This document shows, piece by piece, positions 13,154 through 23,713 of a stretch of 64,000 nucleotides of DNA. This DNA is from Wuchereria bancrofti (lineage: Eukaryota; Nematoda; Chromadorea; Rhabditida; Onchocercidae). Location of the stretch: assembly GCA_005281725.1 (NCBI GenBank), contig SSBO01000014.1:1339292-1403291 (forward strand). Direction: 5' to 3'. The notes under the pieces were generated by a model. The model ran no database searches, was not told the DNA's origin, and worked only from the letters and a program-made list of their open reading frames with translations. Position 1 is the first letter of the stretch, and each line of letters starts with the position of its first letter. Made by a program: the position numbers and the translations under genes.

Positions 13154-13195
13154 TTATGCAAAATACATTAACAACCACTAATGTATTTTGCATAA
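13154..13195. repeat. Perfect 17-bp inverted repeat with 8-nt loop
   Basis: TTATGCAAAATACATTA at 13154-13170 is followed by ACAACCAC and then its exact reverse complement at 13179-13195. It could be a cruciform or small-transposon remnant; no run of T or gene end next to it suggests a terminator. Confidence 0.85.
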
Positions 13196-14037
13196 ATCAT
13201 AAATAGCAAAACATAACTGAAATCAATGCATTCATCTAAAGAAAAAACAATAAATAAGCAAAAGATAAGGCATTAAATGATTGCAATCATAAGTTCTACC
13301 CTGAGAATCAATCGTAAAAAATAAAACTGCAATCAATAAATAAAGCTGAGCACTCAAAAACTCTGTTAGGTGAAACACATGATAATAAATATGTGCTTGT
13401 TACTATTTTACGCTAATTAAACGAAATTATGAAATCGGAAAAACTAAATTGTCTTCAAAATAATACACCAACCATGCTCTGACCAAAGTTTTAAGAAATT
13501 AATACAGCACTCCTATATCACCACCTAGAACTAGAAAATTCCGACCTCGATCTATTACTAATATCTCATCCAACATTAAAAATGAAGTACTTAAAATCTG
13601 CAGTCAAATCAGTTGCCACTTTGTTTCTTGTTAAACAGAATTCTTGAACACAAAGCTATGATCGTTATTTTTAAATGCACATACCATAACAATATTGCAA
13701 AATAAATGAACAATGAACATTAGAAAAATCTTTCATAACTACTGGAAGAATTCTAGCATTCGTTGTCCAAAAGCGAAATAATTCAAATAGTTTTACAGAG
13801 AGTGGAAACATCCATGAGAATATCGAACAACACAATTAGCGTTATCAAATGATAATTTCAAGCTGAAAGTTAGTTTACTCATAAATCAACAGTAACCAAT
13901 ACCATGATAGCTACAGAATTTTGCATTCCTGTAAAGTCCAATCTCATTTGATCAATTTTTGATATTTGCACTATTTGCTCTACTTTCTTTTTCTTTTTCA
14001 TATAGCATTTTTTGTGAAATTGGCCTAATTCCAGAAA

Positions 14038-14536
14038 GTTTCAATAAAATGAATAAAGTAGTTAGCCACTGTATTACATAGCCATTTTCGACAAAAAAAT
14101 CGATTTATATCCAAAACCACAACAAATCAAAAATCCTTGCGAAACGAAATTTAAAAAAATTCAATTATGTGCATATATATATATATAAAGTAAATTTACC
14201 TGAATCATATAGAAAAAAAACAGCGATTTGACTTCATTAAAAACAGTAATATTAACAGTAACGATGTTTCACCATACTATATCGTACTAATGATGTGATT
14301 CTTTATTATCTCAGCAATTCCAACCTGAAATTGCTACTTTAATATCTCGAAAGAAAACTTCGTTTCAAAATACTGAAGAATGAAAACAATAAAGTTCTAA
14401 CGAAAGTATAGCAACAATTCGAGGTTTCAAAAAAATGAATAAAGCAGTTAACCATCTTATTAAATAACCATTTTTAATAAAGAAAAATCGATTTATATCC
14501 AAAACAGCAACAAATCAGAAGTCCTTGCGAAATGAA
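14038..14536. repeat. Direct repeat pair of about 112 bp
   Basis: 14038-14149 and 14424-14536 share long identical blocks (AATGAATAAAG, ATCGATTTATATCCAAAAC, CCTTGCGAAA) in the same orientation. Function unknown. Confidence 0.7.
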
Positions 14537-15247
14537 AAAATTGATATGTGTATTGTTAAAAAAGCATAATACTAATTAAGCATAGAAACTTATGTGACCA
14601 AGGGAAGCACTATAATGTCACATCAAAGAGTATTTGTTTGAACAGGAAAATTTCCTCCTCAACTCTCAAAGCTTCGTTGTGTGGCCAATAAGCGTATTAT
14701 TGAAAAGAGATTATACAATTAACAAAACAAGCATCAAACAAATCCTTGAAAAACCAACTTTTCAGGAAATCTCATATTTCTTCCTGCATTAGTACAAAAT
14801 TTCTGTAAGCAAGCGAAAATCCAATTAATCTGAAATTAAAAACTTCAATTCTACATATTTCAGTTAGATTAAATAAAAAACAAAACACATAGAGTAAAAC
14901 ACTAAAATGTTATTACCTTTTTCAAACGAGATTGAAGGATCTGTAGAGTTGCATTCCTCTGACAACTGATATCAAAAGCTTCAAAAAATGTCACAGTTAT
15001 TCACAAAGACAAAATAACAAATATTAAGCATCAAGAAGTTTTCCAGTTGACCTATAAGAAGTTAAGATATTATACACAAAGTTAAGATATACACAAAGTG
15101 TCATCTAATAACTTTTAATGCTTCTTGACGCCTCCCGCATACTGACTAAATGAAGATTCAAAAAAAAAAAAAGGAACTTTCACTATTAATTTCAAAAGAT
15201 CCCAAACTAATATAGTATGTCGTCTTGCAGTGCTTTTATGGTAGTTT

Positions 15248-15461
15248 GGCAAGACCGCCCCACTAAGATCGTATATGCAAAAAGAAGAATCCCGAAGTTT
15301 CCAATAATAATATCATCGCCATGATAGGCACACAATCAATTATAACTGACGAATTGTAGCAAAAAAAAATCATAGATCTACTGCCGTAGACGAAGACAAT
15401 TACAATCCTTACAAATATCTAGTAAAATTTGCATATACGATCTCAGTAGGGCGATCTTGTC
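15248..15461. mobile_element. Possible MITE: 34-bp terminal inverted repeats
   Basis: The left arm 15248-15281 and right arm 15428-15461 are inverted copies with four mismatches in 34 (core GATCGTATATGCAAA). The whole unit is 214 bp and carries no coding capacity. Similarity may extend weakly outward (GTGCTT on both sides). I could not identify a target-site duplication, so the transposon label is inference. Confidence 0.45.
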
Positions 15462-15469
15462 AGATCAAT

Positions 15470-16200
15470 AAAGACGATAAGCACCGTAAGTGACAAATGA
15501 TATATGCTATGTATTATATTACTTTAGCGCAGTTAGTCTACTAGGATAGAAGACAAATTCATTAATCTTTGGACTTGCTTGCGTGCAAAAGGAGATAAGT
15601 ATTACTGTAGTACGACCAAAAAGCGAAAAAGACTCCTCGCCATCTCTGCGCGCATTGACCGGGAGAGCAGTTTCGATATATGGTAAGGAGGGGTGCAGCG
15701 CTCATTGTAATTTGTCTTCGTCCAGTACACTGGTCTCCATTTCATCCTATTTTTTTGCCATATCTGCTTATAATTGATTATTTGCTTATCGGGATGATAT
15801 TATTGGAGAAATTAATAATGAAAATTTTGAATATTCATTTAGTTAGTATGTGGAGGGTATACGCCATGATGAGTTGAAATTTTTTAGGTAACACTTTGTG
15901 TTTAATATATTAACTTTTTATAGGTCAGACTGGAAGACTTCTTGCTGCTCGATATTTGTTATTTTGTCTGTGACATTTTTTGAAACTTTTGATATCAGTT
16001 ATCAGAAACGCTCCTTCAACTTCATTTGAAAGAGTTAATCAGGTTTGTGCCTGTTTTTTTTGCTTTTTATTTAAACTAATAGTATGTGTATATGGAGAAA
16101 ATGGAATATAGTTATTAATTTGAGATTAGTTGGGTCTTCATTCATTTAATATAAATCGCTTACTAGTGCAAGGAGAAGGGTATAAAGTTTCCTGAATTTT
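15470..16200. other. Intergenic; local GC-rich patch
   Basis: 15583-15720 is clearly richer in G+C than its surroundings, and several frames on both strands stay open, including a plus-strand frame (MQKEISITVVRPKSEKD...) that meets a GTAAGG donor near 15682. No family is recognisable, and the open frames may just reflect composition. Confidence 0.3.
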
Positions 16201-16201
16201 T

Positions 16202-16378
16202 TCAAAAATTTTTTGATGTTGTTAGCTTTTCCGAATTCCTAACATACATGACTTGCAGCAGTTTCTCACCTTTATCTACAATACTCTCAGTTTTCAATCT
16301 TACCATTGAGGTTAAAATTTGCTGGAATAATTTGCTATTGGATATCAATTGTACATCGATTAGTTCTTTCGCATGCTC
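16202..16378 (-). pseudogene. Coding-like fragment A1 of an unrecognised local family
   Basis: Open for 58 codons, ending TGA at 16202-16204. It contains KELIDVQLIS and QQILTSMVRL. The second part aligns conservatively with the frame at 18687-18905 (QILTSMVRLK against QFVSSMVILR). A TTATTCCAG acceptor precedes CAAATTTTA, and an ATG-GTAAGA donor follows, so a spliced structure is possible. A stop lies just upstream of the fragment. Function unknown. Confidence 0.3.
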
Positions 16379-16642
16379 TTAGGTAGGCTGTTTATTTAAT
16401 TTTCATTCTTTTTTCAAATTTCTAACAAAATTAAATTTTCGAAACGATTTAGTCGAATTTTATTAATCTACTGATTTCTTCGTAACTTTATTACATCCCT
16501 CAGTGTTTATGTTTATATAATCAGACTATCCTTTTACTATTTGTAGTATTTTCTCTATAATCATATGCATTTCAGATCGCGGAATCACTTATTCCCTTCC
16601 ATATCCTTCCATTCCTATTCTTTTTTAAATTCACATTTTTGC

Positions 16643-16710
16643 ATTAATTGAAGCCTGCTTTGAATGCGTTCTTTTATTCCAACATTCTTATGGTTTCCGA
16701 TGCGCATTTG
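16643..16710. repeat. 68-bp duplicated segment, copy A
   Basis: Sixty of 68 positions match 19221-19288 in the same orientation. On the minus strand both copies lie just downstream of a short frame that ends in a matching stop (IRMLE-stop and VRMLD-stop). Confidence 0.7.
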
Positions 16711-16745
16711 TGCTTAATACTTTTACATTTCAGTTCACTTGCCGT

Positions 16746-16840
16746 ACCTTTTTTGGAAAAAAAGCTGCTCACAGAAATCTCCGCCTAATAGTCTGAATCG
16801 ACTCTTCTTGAGAAGTATTTCTGCCTGCGACTGTAATTTA
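16746..16840 (-). pseudogene. Coding-like fragment A2 of the same cluster
   Basis: On the minus strand a good ATTACAG acceptor is followed by about 32 open codons (SQAEILLKKSRFRLLGGDF...) ending in TGA. It sits upstream of the A-copy C-terminal frame. No family is recognisable. Confidence 0.25.
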
Positions 16841-18686
16841 ATACGTAAGAATTTGGAATTCAGTTTGAAATTTCTGAAATCTTTACGAAAAAAATTCATT
16901 TCTTAAATCTTAGAGTTACTTATCGCGAATTAGGTGGTACCATTTGGAAAATCGGCTTAATATATCATATCCATGTAAAGCAGGAGCGTCACAGTTTGGT
17001 TTAGTATTCCTTACAGTCATATTCCTTATCTTGGCGCAATTGTTCAGCGCACAATTCATTAGGGTGGAGGATAAAAAAGCGTGATGGTTGCGTTGCTTAA
17101 TCTTCGTTATGTTTTATTTATAGATTTTCTGTTTTGTTAAAACTATTGAATTATCCATCACATATGGATAATATAGCAGTCAAATTTTTTCGTTTTTTTT
17201 TTGGTTTTTGGTAACTTTCTCGATTTGAATTGTTTTAGCCATTTGTTATTTTTTGCAATCCTTTCATTCCATTTCTACTTTTTTTGTATATTTCAATTTT
17301 TTTTTTGCTAATATTCTTAATTTTTGTTTGTAATTGTTGATAAAATAAAGTGAAAAAGCGCGCCTCTGCAACTACATAAGTTAAGCTGTTGAAAAGGTAC
17401 TAGGACAATTCTAGATTTTAAAGCAGTCTTTGAGGACAATGTCAGTAAGAACTTGCATAGATAATGTTGAATTCATGTGTGGGAAAAGAAATTAAGAAGC
17501 TGTCGTGCAATTACGATACTTTCTATCTTAAAAGAGATTAGCATAAAGAGCTCGAGTTGTCAATAAAAAATGTGGGATAGGTCATTCGGGATGGCATAAG
17601 TTTTGATATGATAGCATAAAAAAACGTTTCTGCAAAGTATTTTGAAATTATAGAGAATAATGCTTTTGATGTTATTATGCAGAATTGTTTGGACTTTTCA
17701 TCTTTGAAATGGTAATCTCAATTCCTATTTCCGTGAATTTGTAAAAGTTATGCTTATGTTCAATAAGTTCTCATCCTTAAGATATAGATTAGATTAGGGT
17801 ATTATTTTGTATTTTGTTTAATCATATGAAGTATTTGAAATTGGATGATAAATCATCGATATATTGTTCGGAAATTTCCAATATTTTTTATTCTTTTAAT
17901 GTAATTCAAATTAATCTTTTTGAAGGGATTTCATTAAATGTTGATATAAAGTGACTTGAAGTGCAAGGTGAATTTTCGAACTTTAGATAAATATTGGAAA
18001 TAACCTCACAAAAAAAGACTTTTTAATTTTTTTATCAATACTGGTTTGACATAATATGCAAGAGCACTTTTAGCGTTATTTTTATATCTTCAATGTGATT
18101 TCTGCTAATACAATGCCATACTAAGTTTAAATTGTATGATACCATATTGGTGGTCAGATATTGAATACTGCTGATCATAACAGTACTTTACAAAAATTTG
18201 CTAGATAATACGGATACAAAATCTGATTAACTTCAAACTCGATTTGCACTTTACTAATGAGAATTTTAAGATTTATTGTTGGTAAAAGTGGAGAAATATC
18301 ACAGAAATTGGTCTGATGACGTGCAATTTTTGTCGTAAGTTAATTGACAATTGGAAATATATTGGCTTATTTCAGATATTTATTCGTAGGTACTGCTTAA
18401 CACCTTAATGACATTTCAGTTGATTATATCCAGTCCCATCTACCCTTCTTTTCTTTTGCATGTGCAATGCAAATGAAATTGTCGATTAAGTTCGATAAAT
18501 ATATTTTTTTGATGAATTGAAATTTTTATAATCTTTTAAATCATAATTTACAATTGATCTTTTCCTCTGATAATACGTTAAGCACCGTTCTTCCTTCAAT
18601 TCTATATCTTCTAGCTATGTTGGAGAATAACTATTCACTTTGTTTTCAACAAATAAACGGTTAGAGCACAGTTACTCTTTCTTTCA

Positions 18687-18905
18687 CTAAAACTGCACGT
18701 ACGATGGCATTAAAGCATCTCTGACAGACTCAAAGAATATTTCGAGCGTGAGGAACGTGACCATTCGTGCATATCTTAATATTACCATTGAAGAGACAAA
18801 TTGGATATTGGTTTCCTCCCTTATAAATCGGGCAATCACTTCCTCTAGCAATGTGTCAAACACCGCCTTTCCTTTTTCTTCCATATCTTTTGCATATGTT
18901 GCAAT
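18687..18905 (-). pseudogene. Coding-like fragment B of the local family
   Basis: Open for about 73 codons to TAG, with helix-like composition: KDMEEKGKAVFDTLLEEVIA, then NIQFVSSMVILRYARMV and FESVRDALMPSYVQF. A second, shorter, degraded version lies at about 18550-18640 (IARRYRIEGRTVLNVLSEEK), matching KGKAVFDTLLEE in pattern. It may be an exon of a worm-specific gene or a relic; there is no clear start or splice chain. Confidence 0.35.
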
Positions 18906-19220
18906 AATTATTCATCTTGTTTTCAGAAAGCAAATTGGGTGGGGCGCATTTATTCTTTTAGAGAGTAAGGGTAAAACGTGACAATTACTACGTTTATGCA
19001 TACTGTTTAGGATTTTTGCTGAGTCGTTTGCTTTGATTTTCTTTTTTTTTTTTTTTGGAGTTAATGAATCGGAATGATTCGAATTGTGGTTTAGCTATCG
19101 ACATCTTTATTTCTTTCAAACTTTCTTGCGATATTCAACTGAATAATACTCGAAGTGTATTTCAGGTCTAAGGATTAACTACTTTCACATTTTCCCATTC
19201 CCACGCTCTTCAAACTTTAA

Positions 19221-19288
19221 ATTAATTGAAGCCTTCTTTGAATGAGTTCTTTTAATCCAACATTCTTACAGCTTCCCATGCGTATTTG
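19221..19288. repeat. 68-bp duplicated segment, copy B
   Basis: Partner of 16643-16710. On the minus strand a frame running in from about 19345 (CAGCAAATAATTC acceptor-like start, then IKYAWEAVRMLD) stops at the position that corresponds to the stop in copy A. Confidence 0.7.
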
Positions 19289-19805
19289 ATATTATTTTTC
19301 AGCTGAATTTTGTCATATCTAAATTTGGTTTGAATTATTTGCTGTTATTCCACAAGAAAATTCAGTCACTCTTATTGATTACATATTTTTTTCCTAAGCT
19401 TATGTCATTAATTAAGTTCATTAATGTATAATTGTCAGGTAAATTAGCAATATCATCACTTATGAATGCAAAATTATGAACGCGGACTTTTGTTTGTGAA
19501 AATCATTTACACGAGTGAAAATGTCTGATGGTTGCTATATTTACTGTTCATTTGTGTCATTTATTATTTCTTCCATCACATGAGTGTCCGTTGGATTATT
19601 TTCTTTCTCATTAAATATTTGTTTCATATGTTATTTAAGCAATCTTACTTAATTTTCTGAAAGCTTTTGTAATTATGAAATAAAACAAAAGAAACGCTTC
19701 GTTTATACAAAATTTATGAGATGACACTTGATTGGCTTTAGATTTCGGAAAGAATGTACGGTGTAATAAGCTGAATTAAGGTGATGTCAATGCTGTATTG
19801 AAATT

Positions 19806-19852
19806 TGTCAATTTAAAATATCGTGCACGTTGGACGGTATTTTAAATTGACA
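19806..19852. repeat. 19-bp inverted repeat, 9-nt loop
   Basis: TGTCAATTTAAAATATCGT at 19806-19824 is repeated inverted at 19834-19852 with one mismatch. No adjacent gene. Confidence 0.8.
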
Positions 19853-19859
19853 TATTTTA

Positions 19860-22800
19860 AAAGTGACTATTTTAAAGAGATTTTGAATGATTTTAGCAGA
19901 AAAAGTGATAAAAAATGATAATTTTCCAAAGTTCAAAATCAGAGGTTAAGGAAATTATTGTTTCGGTGTGAGCTTCTATCAGAGTCACTTTTCACGCGAT
20001 TAATTAATGAAATGCTTGGCAAGTCTGCATACCGTAGATGACTAGTCTGTTCGTTGTTGCTAAAATGTGTGACTTACACTAAGTTGAATTTCAGGGATAT
20101 TAGTCTTCCCATGATATTTAAAAGAATTTGGTTCTTGAAATTACATGAAGTTCAAGAATAAAAAAGTAGGAGATAGGAAATTATTGAAAAATTTTCAACC
20201 TTTTTGTATAAAATAACTTTGCGATCATTTCACAATTCTATTTGCGGTTTCTAGCAATTTTTCCAACAAATAAGAAGACGAGAAAACGAATATACTGAAT
20301 GAATGTAAGAGTTAAATTCAGAATTCTGAAATATTATTTCCAAAAATAAATACTATGTAATATAGGCTTAGTATGAAATTGCTTCATCCACACAAGGAAT
20401 TTTGTTTATTGGTTGCAGATTTGCCAGTTGATATCAGAAAGTATCCAAAATTGAATTTCAAATTCGACGAGTAATAATGTTCATGCATTTTGAATCATAT
20501 TTCCATCACTAACTATCAACAACGATAAAAGTAGATGGGACATTATAACACTTCACATTATTGAAATGTGAAATTGAAAATTTGAAAAACATTTCCTTCT
20601 CTTATAATAACTTATATGTTATTATGAAATCATTTGCGCCGCATGTAATTTTAGAAACGATTTGATAATCTGATTGGGTGTTACTACTTTACAATGCATT
20701 CACTTTATTTAACCTAAAGGATTTTACACAAAAAACTGAAATTAAATGAAATGTCAGCAAAAATGTCAACGTCAAGTATAAATGATGTGTACGAATGCTA
20801 AAAAATAATTTTTCTGATATTTGCAGAAGAAAGTTTAATAATGAAACATTGCCATGAAATTCATTCAATGACATTTCTATTAAAAATAGTTTAAATTTTG
20901 CAATCAAGATTTGATAATTTAAATAAGTTTTATAGAACAACAATTTCGAAATGATAATGAAGTTGCAAAATGAAAGTCATATTAACTAAATGATTTTAAT
21001 CATTCCCAATTCATTGTTTAAGAAACGAAACTTGTTGTCACATTTTAAATAAATTGAAAATACACAAATCATGTCAATTGTTAATCATTCCATCAGTTCA
21101 CCACATTACAATTAATATTTTTGATAATTTATTGTGATTACTATCAAAATTGCATTGTTGAAGAAGATGGATCACTTTATGTTTTTTAAAATTTGAAAAT
21201 GATCATTTTATCAACTTGGAAAAATTTTATCTTGAAAAAAATTTGTCATTTTGATTAACAAAAAGTTTTTATTTCATTTCATTTGACATGATCTTCCTTC
21301 TTCAGCAGCATAATTTGATAGTAATCACAACAAATCAAAAATATCTTTTGAAAAACTGATAAAATTTTCACCGTGGAACGCAATCAAATTGATAAAATTT
21401 TAAAATAAATGTTAATTATTGCTGTTTTGATTGTGATTTGACATTGAAATTAATTTGACTTATTAATTTAAACATGGATTGCTATAAAAACTATACGGTT
21501 GGCATCATTTCTTGCAATTAAACTTTGATTATATTTAAGCGCTAATAAGGCTACCATTTCATGCAATATTATATGCTTAAATTCATTGCTATCAACGACG
21601 ATAACAACAAACTAATTAATAATTGAAACTAATATTAGAAACTTTTTTTTATTATTACTTTTTTTTTAAATTCGTCAGAAATATTCTTACATTTTATTTC
21701 TATTGAAAGATTTACCAAATGCAAATTAATTTTATGCCAGTAATTTTACAAGTAAAAGTGGAGGGAAAACAAAACATAAAAGGTTAAAAAAAGCAAAAAA
21801 TTTATTGCAAAATCTGAAGCAAACATCGTGTTATGACTAACTTTTACATAAATAAAAATGAGATTGTCCGACCTTTTTTGCATATTTTGTTAGTAAAATT
21901 TTCAACTTTAGATACTTCTTTTTTCTACAACTTTTTATATTTAGCAAAAAAAAAAAAAGAAAGTCACGAAGAATATTTTGCCGCTAATGGATGAAAAAGT
22001 GGAAAGTGTAAAAGTATGAAATAGCAGTTTCCTTTTTTTTTTTCTACATAAAAACATTAAAATATCCATTTTTCTCGTGCGCTCTTTTTTCCTTTTGTAA
22101 AATTTGTTTGTAAAAAAATTTTCATTATTTCAATAAAGGATTAGAAAAGAAAAGAGAAATAATTAGTTCATCGAACAAATGATATTAGATTTAAATTTAA
22201 TCAAAATTTTAAACAATCTAAATATAAATAATGCCAGTGTATAATACTGAATGATAATAATTAGTAAAAACTAGTTTTCAAGGCATTAATTTAAATCATT
22301 TATTCGCATTAATTAATTATTGTAACATTACGATTGATTGTATACACCTATCGTTTTATTTCTTGTAAACATTCTTGCCTTCTTTCCATTTCATTACCAT
22401 TTCGACTTTCCCACTTCCTTTCTCTCCTTCCCATTCTCTTGCTCCTCTCCTTCTTCAGCAATTTTTCTCATGTTTCCTCGGTTTTTCCTGATTTTTAAGA
22501 CTTCATCTTTGCTCTAACTATTACACTTCATAAATGAATGAGAATCACGGCATACCGAAAAAGAACAAAACTATAGTACAATTTTTTTTTTCTTAGGATA
22601 CCTGTTTCTCTTGTATTTCACAATTTTTTCCTTTTTTTAAAAAAACAAGCAATTAATTAATGTTTAGTTGACTTTTATCATTAAACATGTTATTTTTTTT
22701 ATAAGTATTAAACTTTTTCCTCTTTCATTTCTCACGCTTTTCCTTTTCCATTCCTTCCTCTCTCTCTCTCTGTTCTCCTTTTTATTACAAATATTCTGAT

Positions 22801-23713
22801 TTATTTGCATCACTTAATTTCTAATTAAACCTCTTTTTGATCCTATATATAACAATCAAAATTTTATTCTCCTCTTTATTGCAAATCTAAGCTGCAAATT
22901 TTTATAATTGAAAAATTTTTTAATATTTTTTCATTCATTTTTGACTCTTTTTTTGTTTTTTTTTTTTTGTTCTTTATTAACGCGAATATTAGAAAACAAA
23001 AAATATTAAGCAAAAACAAAAAAAAAATCGGATTGAAAAAATTTGCCGCTATATATATAAATTTTCAAATAAGAATTCAAATATTAAAGATCAATAAATT
23101 CCAAACATAAGCATTTTTTTAGTAAATGAACAATTTTAAAACAAAATGTTCCTTCCAACTGTTTAATTATCTTCTTTGTCTTAATTTTAATCAGTAAAGA
23201 CATAGCTGTAAATGATAGTCACCAATTAATTTATTTTAAAAAAATTTTAAAGTTTGCTATGGCTACACATTTATATTTTAAGCAAGTATTTCTTTAAAGT
23301 TGAAATTCCTTTCCTGTATTTTACTTTCTTTCATTTATTTCCGATTTATTTCATTTTCGATCAGTCAATTAAATTAATTTTTTTCGATTACTCAATTAAT
23401 CATTTCCGATTAGTTTTAATTGCAAAATATATGTAGCACTATTGCTATTTTAGAAGTGATGAATATTAAATAAGCAGCAATAATAGTGTATCCTTAATTA
23501 TATCCTGCTCAGAAACGGCAAATCCGGAAAATATTTTTATCATGTCATTAATATATATTATATCATTATTTCAAATTGCGTATACGAGGTTTGCCATTTA
23601 AATTTTAAATTGTAAGCTTTTAATGAAGTTAGTCATGTACTACTAAATAGTAATTTAATTGATTGTCTTTTTTTGAACATTCTCGGAAAGATCAAAATAA
23701 ATAATAATTTTAG
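19860..23713. other. Intergenic region upstream of the carboxypeptidase
   Basis: Very AT-rich. It contains pyrimidine-rich tracts (22375-22460, and a CT microsatellite near 22756-22772), poly-A and poly-T runs and no supportable exon. I looked here for the signal peptide and pro-domain exons of the carboxypeptidase and did not find any. Confidence 0.5.

Larger units (their letters stand above)
12002..15240. other. Intergenic region with short duplications
   Basis: No gene is supportable. It holds a perfect hairpin (13154-13195) and a pair of related 112-bp segments (14038-14149 and 14424-14536). A minus-strand frame around 12560-12730 contains WIDKEWKLQ and an isolated minus-strand frame near 13510-13600 contains LMLDEILVIDRGRNFLVLGG; neither has enough context to call. 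The rest is AT-rich DNA. Confidence 0.4.
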
